NCBI GenBank assembly: GCA_035294265.1 | Contig: DATGLK010000004.1 | Coordinates: 18,277-82,276 of the forward strand | DNA: 64,000 bases | Direction of reading: 5' to 3' | Source of the DNA: Candidatus Binataceae bacterium | Lineage (GTDB): Bacteria > Desulfobacterota > Binatia > Binatales > Binataceae | Part shown: positions 33,961 through 42,412 of the stretch, in pieces | Position numbering within the stretch: the first letter of the stretch is position 1 | Layout: every line of letters begins with the position of its first letter | Translations under genes and position numbers: made by a program | Notes under the pieces: model-generated | Databases searched by the model: none | The model's input: only the letters and a program-made list of their open reading frames with translations | What the model was told of the DNA's origin: nothing

Positions 33961-34067
33961 AAGCCGCACCCTTGCCATCGGTTCGCTCAGTCAGGAAAAT
34001 CTTTAGGCCGAGAACTGACCGTTACGGGTAACAGCGAGCTTTCGTTTCTGCGGAGGGCCGATTTACC

Positions 34068-34430
34068 ATGCCAATTTACGAATACGAATGCGCTCAATGT
34101 CGCAAGCGTTCCAGCATCCTGACCCTGCGCATAAGCGAAGCCGTTGACGAAATCTGCCAGCATTGCGGCAGTCGCAAGCTGCGTCGCTTGATGTCGCGGT
34201 TTGCCACGCCGCGCAGCGAAGAAGCCCGGCTGGACGCCCTGAGCGATCCTTCCGCGCTGGGTGATGTTGACGAAAACGATCCCAAGAGCGTTGCTCGACT
34301 GATGCGCAAGATGGGGCGCGAAATGGGCGACGAGTTGGGCGGGCCGGAATTTGACGAGGCGGTCGATGAGCTGGAGCGCGGCGGCGACCTCGGTGGCGAG
34401 GATGACGGCGGCGAGGGCGAGCTGGAATAA
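34068..34430 (+). CDS. FmdB-type zinc-ribbon protein
   Basis: The 120-residue protein begins MPIYEYECAQC, the signature of the FmdB/CxxC putative regulatory family. It has paired cysteines (CAQC and CQHC, about 9-12 and 35-38) forming one zinc ribbon. The remainder is acidic, ends in a Gly/Glu-rich tail and is probably disordered. The role of the family is not established. The Rieske oxygenase gene follows 23 bases downstream, so the two are probably co-transcribed. Confidence 0.82.
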   Translation: MPIYEYECAQCRKRSSILTLRISEAVDEICQHCGSRKLRRLMSRFATPRSEEARLDALSDPSALGDVDENDPKSVARLMRKMGREMGDELGGPEFDEAVDELERGGDLGGEDDGGEGELE

Positions 34431-34453
34431 AATGCGCGGCGATGGGAGATAGC

Positions 34454-35530
34454 ATGTTTCTGCGGAATTACTGGTACGTGGCGGCTGCCAGCCAAGAGGT
34501 CAGCCAGACTCCCCTGGGCCGCATAATCCTCAATGAACCGGTGGTCATTTTTCGGACTGCCGCGGGAATCGCCGCGGCGCTCGAAGATCGTTGCTGCCAT
34601 CGCCATGCTCCGCTGCACCTGGGGCGGGTGGTCGGGGAACATCTGCAATGCGGCTATCACGGGCTAGAATTCGATCGCAGCGGGCGATGCGCACTGATTC
34701 CCGCGCAGGAGCACATTCCGCCGACCGCACGGGTGAAGAGCTATCCGGTGGTGGAGCGCTATCGTTGGCTGTGGATCTGGATGGGCGACCCGGCGCTGGC
34801 CGATCCTAACAAGATTGCGGACTTTCACTGGCTGGACGATTCCCAGTGGGGCGCGCGCAGCGCGCGGTTACCGGTGGAATGCAACTGGCAGCTTATCGTC
34901 GATAACCTGCTCGACCTGACCCATCTGACCTACGTTCATGGGGCGACTATCGGCACTCAGGCCAACACCCTGCACGCCGAGACCACGGTGGAACATGAAG
35001 CCGAGCGGGTGCGAGTTATCCGCTGGACCATCGATCAGCCGGCGCCGCCCACTTTTGTGCGCACGGCGGGCTTTACCTCCAACGTTGATCGCTGGCAGAT
35101 AATCGAATTCGAGCCGCCTGCCTTCGTGCGCCTGGACGTGGGCGCGGCACCCACCGGACAGGGTGCGCGTCAGGGTAATCGCGCCAACGGTCTGAGCATG
35201 TACAACCTCAACGCGATTACGCCCGAGACCGAGCGCAGCAGCCATTATTTCTGGGGGCAGGCGCAAAGCTACGCGCCCAAGGATGAGGACCTGACCGAGC
35301 GCGTATTCGAGGAGATTAAGAAAACTTTCGACCAGGATTGGCATCTCCTGCAGGAACAGCAGCGCGCGATCGAGCGCGATCCGACGCGCGCGATGGTCAG
35401 CATCCGCGCCGACGCCGGACCGATCGCCGCGCGCCGTATCCTGGAGCGATTGGCGCAGCAGGAAGCGGGCGGAGTGGTGCCGGTGCATGCCGCGCACGGC
35501 CGTCAGGCTGGAGCGCGGGCGCCCAGGTAG
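34454..35530 (+). CDS. Rieske [2Fe-2S] oxygenase, VanA-like
   Basis: This is the oxygenase component of a ring-hydroxylating or O-demethylating system (358 residues from ATG 34454). The Rieske ligands are CxH...CxxH in RCCHRHAPL and CGYHG (Cys47, His49, Cys66, His69). The mononuclear-iron motif is DNLLDLTHLTYVHG (His157 and His162, with an Asp). The start MFLRNYWYVAA is the usual VanA start, preceded by GGGAG; the ATG at 34442 lies before that site. Aromatic acids such as vanillate are typical substrates, but related enzymes act on others. No reductase gene lies nearby. The 3' end overlaps rlmE by 28 bases, tail to tail. Confidence 0.87.
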   Translation: MFLRNYWYVAAASQEVSQTPLGRIILNEPVVIFRTAAGIAAALEDRCCHRHAPLHLGRVVGEHLQCGYHGLEFDRSGRCALIPAQEHIPPTARVKSYPVVERYRWLWIWMGDPALADPNKIADFHWLDDSQWGARSARLPVECNWQLIVDNLLDLTHLTYVHGATIGTQANTLHAETTVEHEAERVRVIRWTIDQPAPPTFVRTAGFTSNVDRWQIIEFEPPAFVRLDVGAAPTGQGARQGNRANGLSMYNLNAITPETERSSHYFWGQAQSYAPKDEDLTERVFEEIKKTFDQDWHLLQEQQRAIERDPTRAMVSIRADAGPIAARRILERLAQQEAGGVVPVHAAHGRQAGARAPR

Positions 35531-36120
35531 CCGCGTGCGAGCAAATAGAGTTCGCGCGAGCCGGGGCGGGATGCGTGGGTATGGAGCAATTCCAGGCTGC
35601 GCCAAGCCGGGCGCATCGTGGCCACGGTCTTATTCAAGTCCGCGCTCATGAAGACCTTGGCGATAAGCGTGCCCTGCGGGCGCACGATGGCCGCGGCAAA
35701 GCGCGCCGCCACCTCCAGCAACTGCAGCGAGCGGGCTTCGTCGCGTAGCCGGATGCCGCTGAGCTTGGGTGCCATGTCGCTGGTGACCAGATCGGGTGCA
35801 CCGCCCAGGGCTTCGATGATGCGCTGCTGGACCGATTGCTCGCAGGCATCGCCCACGATCACTTCGATCGACGGCGCCGGGGCTCGGCAAGCTACCAGAT
35901 CGACTCCGACGATCCGCCCCGAGGGCGCGGCTTGCGCCAGGATTTGCAGCCATCCGCCCGGTGCGCAGCCCAGATCGACGATCCGTGCGTTGGGCGTTAG
36001 GATCGGATAGCGCTCCAGGATCTCTTTCAGCTTGAACGCCGCGCGCGAGGGCAAGCCTTGGGCCCGCGCTTGGCGGTAAAATTTATCTCGCGGCTGATAG
36101 CTGGCCATCGACTTTTTCAA
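35503..36120 (-). CDS. rlmE: 23S rRNA 2'-O-methyltransferase RlmE (FtsJ)
   Basis: RlmE methylates U2552 of 23S rRNA during 50S maturation. The 205-residue protein matches the family in length. It has the RNA-binding start (DKFYRQARAQGLPSRAAFKL, with the catalytic Lys in it), the SAM motif VDLGCAPGGW (about 48-57), the catalytic Asp in SDMAPKLSG, and the Lys/Glu pair in LIAKVFM and SRELYLL. An alternative Met lies at 36108. Its 3' end overlaps that of the Rieske oxygenase gene by 28 bases. It diverges from the helicase gene. Confidence 0.93.
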   Translation of the reverse strand: MKKSMASYQPRDKFYRQARAQGLPSRAAFKLKEILERYPILTPNARIVDLGCAPGGWLQILAQAAPSGRIVGVDLVACRAPAPSIEVIVGDACEQSVQQRIIEALGGAPDLVTSDMAPKLSGIRLRDEARSLQLLEVAARFAAAIVRPQGTLIAKVFMSADLNKTVATMRPAWRSLELLHTHASRPGSRELYLLARGYLGARAPA

Positions 36121-36203
36121 TGCTGCGCGCGCCCGCTTTGCCTGACGTGCGAAAGCAGCTATTTTCTTAGACCTTCACCTTCGATCGGTATTTCAGGAAA
36201 TAA

Positions 36204-38378
36204 ATGACCAACAGGCTTGACGATCTCAACCCGGCCCAGCGTGCGGCGGTGACGGCCGGGGACGGCCCCATATTGATCTTGGCGGGTGCCGGCTCGGGCA
36301 AAACGCGCGTCATCACGTATCGTATCGCCTACCTGCTTGAGAAGCGCAAGCTGGCGCCCCGGCAGTTGCTCGCGGTGACTTTTACCAACAAGGCCGCGGC
36401 CGAGATGAAGGAGCGCTTGCGTGCACTGCTGGGTCCCTCGGCCGGCGAGCTGTGGATTAGCACCTTCCATTCCGCCTGCGCGCGTATCCTGCGCCAGGAA
36501 ATCGAGACCTTGGGTTACGGCCGCAACTTCACCGTCTTTGACGAGGGCGATGCCGCGACCACTATCCATTGGGCGCTGGAGAGCGCCGGCGGCGGAGGTG
36601 GGCTGGGTGTAGGTGCGCTGCGCGCGCGTATCGATCAGGCCAAGAACGAGGGGCTCGGTCCGGCCGAGTTGGCGGCGCGCGATCCCAGCGCCGAAGGCGC
36701 CCTGACCGCCGAGATCTATCGTCTTTACCAGGGCCGCTTGAAGTCGCTCAACGCTTTGGACTTTGGCGATCTTCTCCTTTTGGTCCATCAGTTGTTTGCT
36801 ACCCACCCGGAGGTGCTGGCGCGCTGGCAGGCGCGCTTCAACTACCTGCTGGTCGATGAATACCAGGACACCAACCGGGTCCAGTACCTGCTGCTGCAGG
36901 CGTTGGCACGCGGCAGTGGCAACCTGTGCGTGGTCGGCGACGAGGACCAGTCGATCTATCGCTGGCGTGGTGCCGACATCCGCAACATCCTGGAGTTCGA
37001 GCGCGACTTTCCTAGCGCCTTGGTCTTCAAGCTGGAGCAAAATTATCGCTCCACCAAGACCATCCTGGCTGCCGCCCACTCGGTTATTGCCAATAATTCG
37101 GAGCGCAAGGAAAAGCGGCTGTGGACCGAGAATGAAACCGGCGAACAGGTGGTTCACTATACCGGGGTCACCGAGCGCGACGAAGCGGACTTCGTCGCGC
37201 GCGAGATCGGTCGCCTGGCACAAGAGAACTTTCGCCCCGCCGAAATGGTGGTTTTCTACCGCACCAACGCTCAGGCACGGGTAATCGAAGAGGCGCTGGT
37301 GCGGCGGCGGGTGCCCTATTACGTGGTCGGCGGAGCGCGCTTTTACGAACGGCGCGAGGTTAAGGATCTGCTCGCCTACCTGCGCCTGATCGCCAACCCC
37401 GCCGACGCGCTCAGTCTGGAGCGGCTGACCTCGGTGCCGCCGCGTGGAGTGGGCGCGCGCACGCTGGAAGTGCTGGGTGCGGCGGCCGCCCGCGAGGGCA
37501 TCAGCCTGTTTGCCGCGATGGGGCGGGCAGAGGCCGAATCCGCTATCGCGCTACGCATCGCGCGCCAGGTAAGCGCGCTCCATCAATGGCTGTCGGCGCT
37601 GATCCAAACCGCGCCGCAGATGAAAGTGCGCGAGCTGCTCGACGAGGTCGTGGCCCGCAGCGGCTTTTTCGCCTATCTCGATACCCTGCCCGATGGCGCC
37701 GATCGGCGCGAGAGCGTTACAGAATTGCTCTCGGCGGCGGCCGGCTTCGATCAGGAACACGGACCCGGCGGGCTGGCCGATTTCCTGGAGCGAGTGGCAC
37801 TGGCCAGCGATAGCGACCAGGTCGCGCAGGCTGGCGGCAGCGCGGCCCTGATGACCCTGCATACCTGCAAGGGGCTGGAGTATCCGGTGGTGTTTATCAC
37901 CGGAATGGAGGAGGGACTGTTTCCCCACAGCCGTTCGCAGGGATCCGGTGAAGTCGAGGAGGAGCGTCGCCTGCTGTATGTGGGGATGACGCGCGCGCGC
38001 CGCCTGCTCTATCTGACCAACACCTTGTCGCGCGAAATTTACGGCACTCGGCAAGAGGCTCACCCCTCGCGTTTTTTGCGCGAAATCGATCCCACCCTGA
38101 TTCGTCGCTTCGCGCCAGTGGGGCGTAATGAGCCACTGCGTGTCCCCACCCGTGGCGAGATCCACGTCGATTATTCCGATAGCCAGCTACCGCCGGCGGG
38201 GGAGGAAGGCGACTTCGACGTCGGCCGGCGAGTGGCTCATCCGACTTTCGGTGCCGGCGTGGTGCGCAAGCGCGAGGGACGAGGCGAGGGCGCCAAGGCC
38301 TGGATTCAGTTCGAGCGGGCCGGCACCAAGCTGCTGGTCTTGAAGTACGCGCAACTCAGGCCAATTGCCGACCGCTAG
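36204..38378 (+). CDS. pcrA: UvrD/PcrA-type SF1 DNA helicase
   Basis: This 3'-5' helicase for repair and replication-fork maintenance is 724 residues and full length. Visible motifs are the Walker A AGAGSGKT (27-34), TFTNKAAAEM (motif Ia), VDEYQDTN (Walker B), EDQSIYRWRGA (motif III), QNYRSTKTIL (motif IV), LMTLHTCKGLEYPVVF (motif V) and RRLLYVGMTRAR (motif VI). The C-terminal domain VGRRVAHPTFGAGVVRKREG is the Tudor-like extension that binds RNA polymerase in PcrA and UvrD. The start ATG follows AGGAAA. It is cytoplasmic and ATP-driven. The assignment to PcrA rather than UvrD is by this tail only. Confidence 0.93.
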   Translation: MTNRLDDLNPAQRAAVTAGDGPILILAGAGSGKTRVITYRIAYLLEKRKLAPRQLLAVTFTNKAAAEMKERLRALLGPSAGELWISTFHSACARILRQEIETLGYGRNFTVFDEGDAATTIHWALESAGGGGGLGVGALRARIDQAKNEGLGPAELAARDPSAEGALTAEIYRLYQGRLKSLNALDFGDLLLLVHQLFATHPEVLARWQARFNYLLVDEYQDTNRVQYLLLQALARGSGNLCVVGDEDQSIYRWRGADIRNILEFERDFPSALVFKLEQNYRSTKTILAAAHSVIANNSERKEKRLWTENETGEQVVHYTGVTERDEADFVAREIGRLAQENFRPAEMVVFYRTNAQARVIEEALVRRRVPYYVVGGARFYERREVKDLLAYLRLIANPADALSLERLTSVPPRGVGARTLEVLGAAAAREGISLFAAMGRAEAESAIALRIARQVSALHQWLSALIQTAPQMKVRELLDEVVARSGFFAYLDTLPDGADRRESVTELLSAAAGFDQEHGPGGLADFLERVALASDSDQVAQAGGSAALMTLHTCKGLEYPVVFITGMEEGLFPHSRSQGSGEVEEERRLLYVGMTRARRLLYLTNTLSREIYGTRQEAHPSRFLREIDPTLIRRFAPVGRNEPLRVPTRGEIHVDYSDSQLPPAGEEGDFDVGRRVAHPTFGAGVVRKREGRGEGAKAWIQFERAGTKLLVLKYAQLRPIADR

Positions 38379-38400
38379 GCCATCAATTATGATGTAACCG

Positions 38401-39621
38401 ATGAAGGGCGCGCACAATCGTGGCACGGAGCGCGGCGGTTGCGGTTCGCGGTTTCGGCTTTGGCGAGGTGCGATCGCGGCGGCAGTGGTTTTTGGGCTGA
38501 TAGCATCTATGGCCTGGGCCTGGAGCGAGGACGACTTCGCCCATCGCGCCTTGGTGGCCTATCCGCTGCCCGAACATCCCGACAATATCATCGGCGATCT
38601 GATGACCTACCGCATCAAGAAGGGTGACACCCTGCTCGATATCGGTCGGTTCTATGATCTTTCGGGCAAAGAGGTCTCCGACGCCAACAATCATATGGAT
38701 TGGTGGTCGCCACCGGTGGGCAAGCAGATCGTTCTTCCCACTGAACATATTTTGCCCGACGCCAAGCCCGACGGAATTGTCATGAATATCCCGGAGATGC
38801 GGGTCTACTACTTTCCCCGCGCTCAGAAGATTCATGGCGTTGCCGCCAGCCAGCGCGTGGTTTACACCTTTCCCGTGGGTCTGGGCCGGATGGACTGGCG
38901 TACCCCAATCGGCACTTTCAAGGTTCGCGGCAAGACCAAGAACCCGACTTGGGTGGTCCCTGAGGATATTTACGAGGAGCATCTAGAGCGCGACGGCGAA
39001 GCCGAACACGTGATTCCAGGCGGCGACCCGGATAATCCGCTGGGCCTATATCGGCTCGAACTGACCCTGCCCGAATATGCTTTGCACGGCACTAACGTGC
39101 CGTGGGGGGTGGGGATGGAAGTCAGTCACGGTTGCGTGCGGCTGTACCCCGAGGATATCGAAGCCCTGTTCAAGATGACCCCGGTGGGCACGCCCGGGGA
39201 GTTTGTCTATCAGCCGGTCAAATTCGGGTGGCGCGGAGATCAGCTCTACGTTGAGGTACACGACGACCTGTACGCCAGGTATCCCGGCTTGTGGCAGCAC
39301 ACGCTGAACGAAGCCAGCCGTCGTGGGCTGACCGATAAGATCGACATGCATGCGCTGGAGAAGGCGGTGGAAGCCAAGAGTGGGGTACCTACGCCAATCG
39401 GTAAAGCGGTCGAGGCGCTGGCCGATCCGCTACCGGCCACCGAACCCGCAACTTCGGTCGAGCCCAGTGCGTCGCCGGTCAGCGGGCCGGGGGGAACCGA
39501 TGCCGATTCGTTGTCGGCACCCGATCCGGGGAGCATTCCACCGGTGCCGATTCCTTCTTCGGCCGCTGCGCCCGGGACGCTGTCACCCGGCGCCGCCGCT
39601 CCGGAGCACGACAGCCCATAG
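38401..39621 (+). CDS. LysM-containing L,D-transpeptidase (YkuD/ErfK)
   Basis: This periplasmic enzyme forms 3-3 peptidoglycan cross-links or attaches envelope proteins. The 406-residue product has a signal (about 22-41), a LysM domain (MTYRIKKGDTLLDIG to KQIVLP, 68-113) and a YkuD catalytic domain (about 125-275). Its catalytic motif is SHGCVRLYPED with Cys245 and His243. The C-terminal 90 residues are Pro/Ala/Ser-rich and probably a disordered linker, longer than in ErfK. It starts 22 bases after the helicase gene and could be co-transcribed with it. Confidence 0.92.
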   Translation: MKGAHNRGTERGGCGSRFRLWRGAIAAAVVFGLIASMAWAWSEDDFAHRALVAYPLPEHPDNIIGDLMTYRIKKGDTLLDIGRFYDLSGKEVSDANNHMDWWSPPVGKQIVLPTEHILPDAKPDGIVMNIPEMRVYYFPRAQKIHGVAASQRVVYTFPVGLGRMDWRTPIGTFKVRGKTKNPTWVVPEDIYEEHLERDGEAEHVIPGGDPDNPLGLYRLELTLPEYALHGTNVPWGVGMEVSHGCVRLYPEDIEALFKMTPVGTPGEFVYQPVKFGWRGDQLYVEVHDDLYARYPGLWQHTLNEASRRGLTDKIDMHALEKAVEAKSGVPTPIGKAVEALADPLPATEPATSVEPSASPVSGPGGTDADSLSAPDPGSIPPVPIPSSAAAPGTLSPGAAAPEHDSP

Positions 39622-39810
39622 CAGGGACTCAGCGCGCTGGTGGGGTGACGGGCATCATGAAGTCTGATCCCTGCCCCTCGTCCGGCAATGGTCGCGATTC
39701 TTCGCTGGCGTGCTCGCGCTCTCCGGGAACGAGGGCAGGGGCGATCGAGCTGCGGTTTGGGGACGCAGCGAGGTGGTGGCGCTCATGCCGCACGCCCCAA
39801 TCTCGCGCGA

Positions 39811-40803
39811 TTAGGACCAGACCGCGAAGCCTAGGCCAATTCCGGTACCGGCTGGGGTGCGGTAAACCGGAATATATTCGCTCCAGCGCATCGCCATCCC
39901 GCGGATCGCGCCCGCCATCACCACCCAGTTGCGGATTTCCGAGGTACCCGATTCTAAGAGTTTGAGCGGCAAATTGGCCAGCGTGGCTTCGTCCCATTCG
40001 CGCAGGGCCCGGAGCACCTGATGATCGAGCGGTTCGTGGGTGACCATGTGGCTGAGGCCACCCGAAGCCATAATCGCGACTCGCATCGAGGCCGGGTAGC
40101 TCTCGACCGCGCGGCGCAGGGCGCGACCAATCTCCAGGCAGCGCTGGGGCGTAGGTTGATTGGGCGGGTAGTAAGTATTGAGCAGAATCGGGACGACCGG
40201 GTACTTGCGCTTCTTCATCAGCCGCGCGATTGGAAACATGATCGCGTGGCCGAAGCCGTGCCGGTCGGGGTCGGTGATCTTGTCGGCGGTGGCGACGTCG
40301 ATCCCAGCTTCGAGCAGCACCTCGATGAAGTGGCGAGCCAACTCCGGCGCGGCTGCATACTCGTGGGGGCTGTCCATCCCGCGCCCGCGTGCGACGTCCA
40401 TTGCCCAGCGCGGCGTGGAGGGGCCACCGCGCTTGACCAAGTTGCGGATCTTATCGCCGTAATAGATTGAGAAGGCCGGAAGGTTATCGAAGCCGAATAG
40501 CTCTTCCTGGTCGTCGCCGATAATTACTACCACGTCGGGGTCGATCTTCTCGATATCCTCGGCGAGATGGTCCAGCGCCCGCTGCGAGGCCTGGAACTGC
40601 TCGATGAAGCGTGGGACTTTAGCGATATCGGCATATTTGGCGTTGACATGGCGTTCCAGGTCGGCGTAACTGCGCACTACACCGTCCATGTCGACCAGGT
40701 TCTTGGACTGCTTCTCGGTCTGCGCGCGCTCCTCCCACTGTGGGCCGTTGATAACCAAGATGGGACTGTGCGAGGTTCCGATTCCCGCTACGATCTCAGC
40801 CAT
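39811..40803 (-). CDS. Class III extradiol dioxygenase (LigB-like)
   Basis: The 330-residue protein belongs to the LigB/protocatechuate 4,5-dioxygenase beta superfamily. It has a histidine-rich start (GIGTSHSPIL, His12 as iron ligand), VVVIIGDDQEELF, and a SGGLSHMVTHEPLD segment with further ligand histidines. An AGGAGGAG ribosome-binding site precedes the ATG. Members cleave catechols or gallate-like rings. Many of this longer subgroup are uncharacterised, so the substrate is open. A VanA-like oxygenase lies 5 kb away, making an aromatic role plausible. It is transcribed alone. Confidence 0.85.
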   Translation of the reverse strand: MAEIVAGIGTSHSPILVINGPQWEERAQTEKQSKNLVDMDGVVRSYADLERHVNAKYADIAKVPRFIEQFQASQRALDHLAEDIEKIDPDVVVIIGDDQEELFGFDNLPAFSIYYGDKIRNLVKRGGPSTPRWAMDVARGRGMDSPHEYAAAPELARHFIEVLLEAGIDVATADKITDPDRHGFGHAIMFPIARLMKKRKYPVVPILLNTYYPPNQPTPQRCLEIGRALRRAVESYPASMRVAIMASGGLSHMVTHEPLDHQVLRALREWDEATLANLPLKLLESGTSEIRNWVVMAGAIRGMAMRWSEYIPVYRTPAGTGIGLGFAVWS

Positions 40804-40909
40804 TGTCCCGCTCCTCCTGTGGCTTGAGTGCGCCCTGGACCATCACGATATCTACCATGCCCCTGCCGCCCGGGCAAAGCCGCGCCGGAGCGCCAACTGC
40901 AACCTCAGA

Positions 40910-42409
40910 TCAGAGAATTAACTTTAAGATCCGCTCGATCTCGCAACTGCGCTCCAGCGCGTCGGCCAGTTCCTCGTAGGCCCGTGCGCGCAGCTCATGA
41001 GCATCGCTGGCAGGCCTGGCTTCCATCGGACTGAGCCCTTTGGCACGCCGGATCTGGTTTAACCAGGCTCGGCGAAACTGGGCGCGATCGAAAAGGCCGT
41101 GCATCGTGGTGCCTATCACGCGGCCATCTTCCGATTGCGCACCTTCGTTGGTAGCGGGTGCCTGCTCGACCAGCGGCGCGAGAGTGAAGAGAGGACGGGC
41201 CAAGTCGGGGCCGGCTATTCGCCCGGCGTGGATTTCGTAGCCGCCGATCGGTAAATTGAAGGCGCAGTCGTGGCCAGCGACGGCGCGGGTAATCTTGTCA
41301 GGTTCGAAGCGGGTTTCCAGCTCCAATAGCCCAAGCCCGACCGCCTGGGTCCGCACGCTCTCGACCCCGTCCGGATCGAGAATCCGCTGCCCCAGCATCT
41401 GGTAGCCCCCGCAGATACCCACTATCCAGCCGCCACGGGCGCGATGGCGCGCCAGATAGCTCTCCCATCCGATTGCCCGCAGCCAGTCCAGGTCGGCTAT
41501 CGTGCTCTTGCTGCCAGGGAGGAAGAGCAGATCCAGGGGCGGGGCGGAATTGGGGTCGGAGTAGTAATCGAGCCCTACGTCGGGTTCCTCTTCCAGCGGC
41601 GCAAAGTCGGTGTAATTGGAGATACGAGGAAAGTGGATAACGCCGGCGGTAAGCGACGCGCCCTGGAGCCGAATCGGGCGCGCGCTCAGCGCCGCGCTGT
41701 CTTCCTGCGGGATAGCCAGACGTAGATAGGGAATCACACCCAGCAGCGGCACGCCGGTGCGCGCCTGCAGCATCGCAGGGCCCTCGCCGAGCAAGCGTGC
41801 GTCGCCGCGAAATTTGTTGATTAGCATCCCCGCCAGGCGCGCTCGCTCCGCTTCGCTCAAGAGCATTACAGTGCCGACCAGGGATGCGAATACGCCGCCC
41901 TTGTCGATATCGCCCACTAGCAGCACCGGCGCGTCGGCCAGTTCGGCCACCGCCCAGTTGGCCAAATCGCGGTGGCGCAGGTTGATTTCTGCCGCCCCCC
42001 CGGCCCCTTCGATCAGGATTACGTCGAAAGCAGTTGCCAGCTGCCGGTAGCTTTGCGCGATCGCTGGCCAGGCTTGCTCGCGATAGCGTTCAAACTCGCC
42101 CGCCTCGGTGGTCATGTGAAAGCGGGCGCGGCCGTGAATCACCACCTGCACGCCGCGCTCGGCCTCGGGCTTGAGCAGGACCGGATTCATGTCGAGGGTA
42201 GGAGTCAGGCCGCAGGCCTCAGCCTGCGCCGCCTGTGCCCGTCCGATTTCACCGCCGGTGCAGACCGCGGCGTTGTTGGACATGTTTTGCGACTTGAAGG
42301 GAGCCACCTTGATGCCCCGTCGAGCCAGGGCGCGGCACAGGCCCGTGACTACCAGGCTCTTGCCTGCGTCCGACGCGGTTCCCATCACCATCAGGCTCTT
42401 GGCGGCCAT
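40910..42409 (-). CDS. cobQ: Cobyric acid synthase CobQ
   Basis: CobQ amidates four side chains of adenosylcobyrinate a,c-diamide using glutamine and ATP. The 499-residue product has the N-terminal dethiobiotin-synthase-like ATPase (MVMGTASDAGKSLVVTG, about 7-23; KSQNMSNNA) and the C-terminal triad glutamine amidotransferase domain with the nucleophile in GICGGYQMLG. Length is normal. It follows cobB with only three bases between, so both are one transcript. Confidence 0.95.
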   Translation of the reverse strand: MAAKSLMVMGTASDAGKSLVVTGLCRALARRGIKVAPFKSQNMSNNAAVCTGGEIGRAQAAQAEACGLTPTLDMNPVLLKPEAERGVQVVIHGRARFHMTTEAGEFERYREQAWPAIAQSYRQLATAFDVILIEGAGGAAEINLRHRDLANWAVAELADAPVLLVGDIDKGGVFASLVGTVMLLSEAERARLAGMLINKFRGDARLLGEGPAMLQARTGVPLLGVIPYLRLAIPQEDSAALSARPIRLQGASLTAGVIHFPRISNYTDFAPLEEEPDVGLDYYSDPNSAPPLDLLFLPGSKSTIADLDWLRAIGWESYLARHRARGGWIVGICGGYQMLGQRILDPDGVESVRTQAVGLGLLELETRFEPDKITRAVAGHDCAFNLPIGGYEIHAGRIAGPDLARPLFTLAPLVEQAPATNEGAQSEDGRVIGTTMHGLFDRAQFRRAWLNQIRRAKGLSPMEARPASDAHELRARAYEELADALERSCEIERILKLIL

Positions 42410-42412
42410 GGT

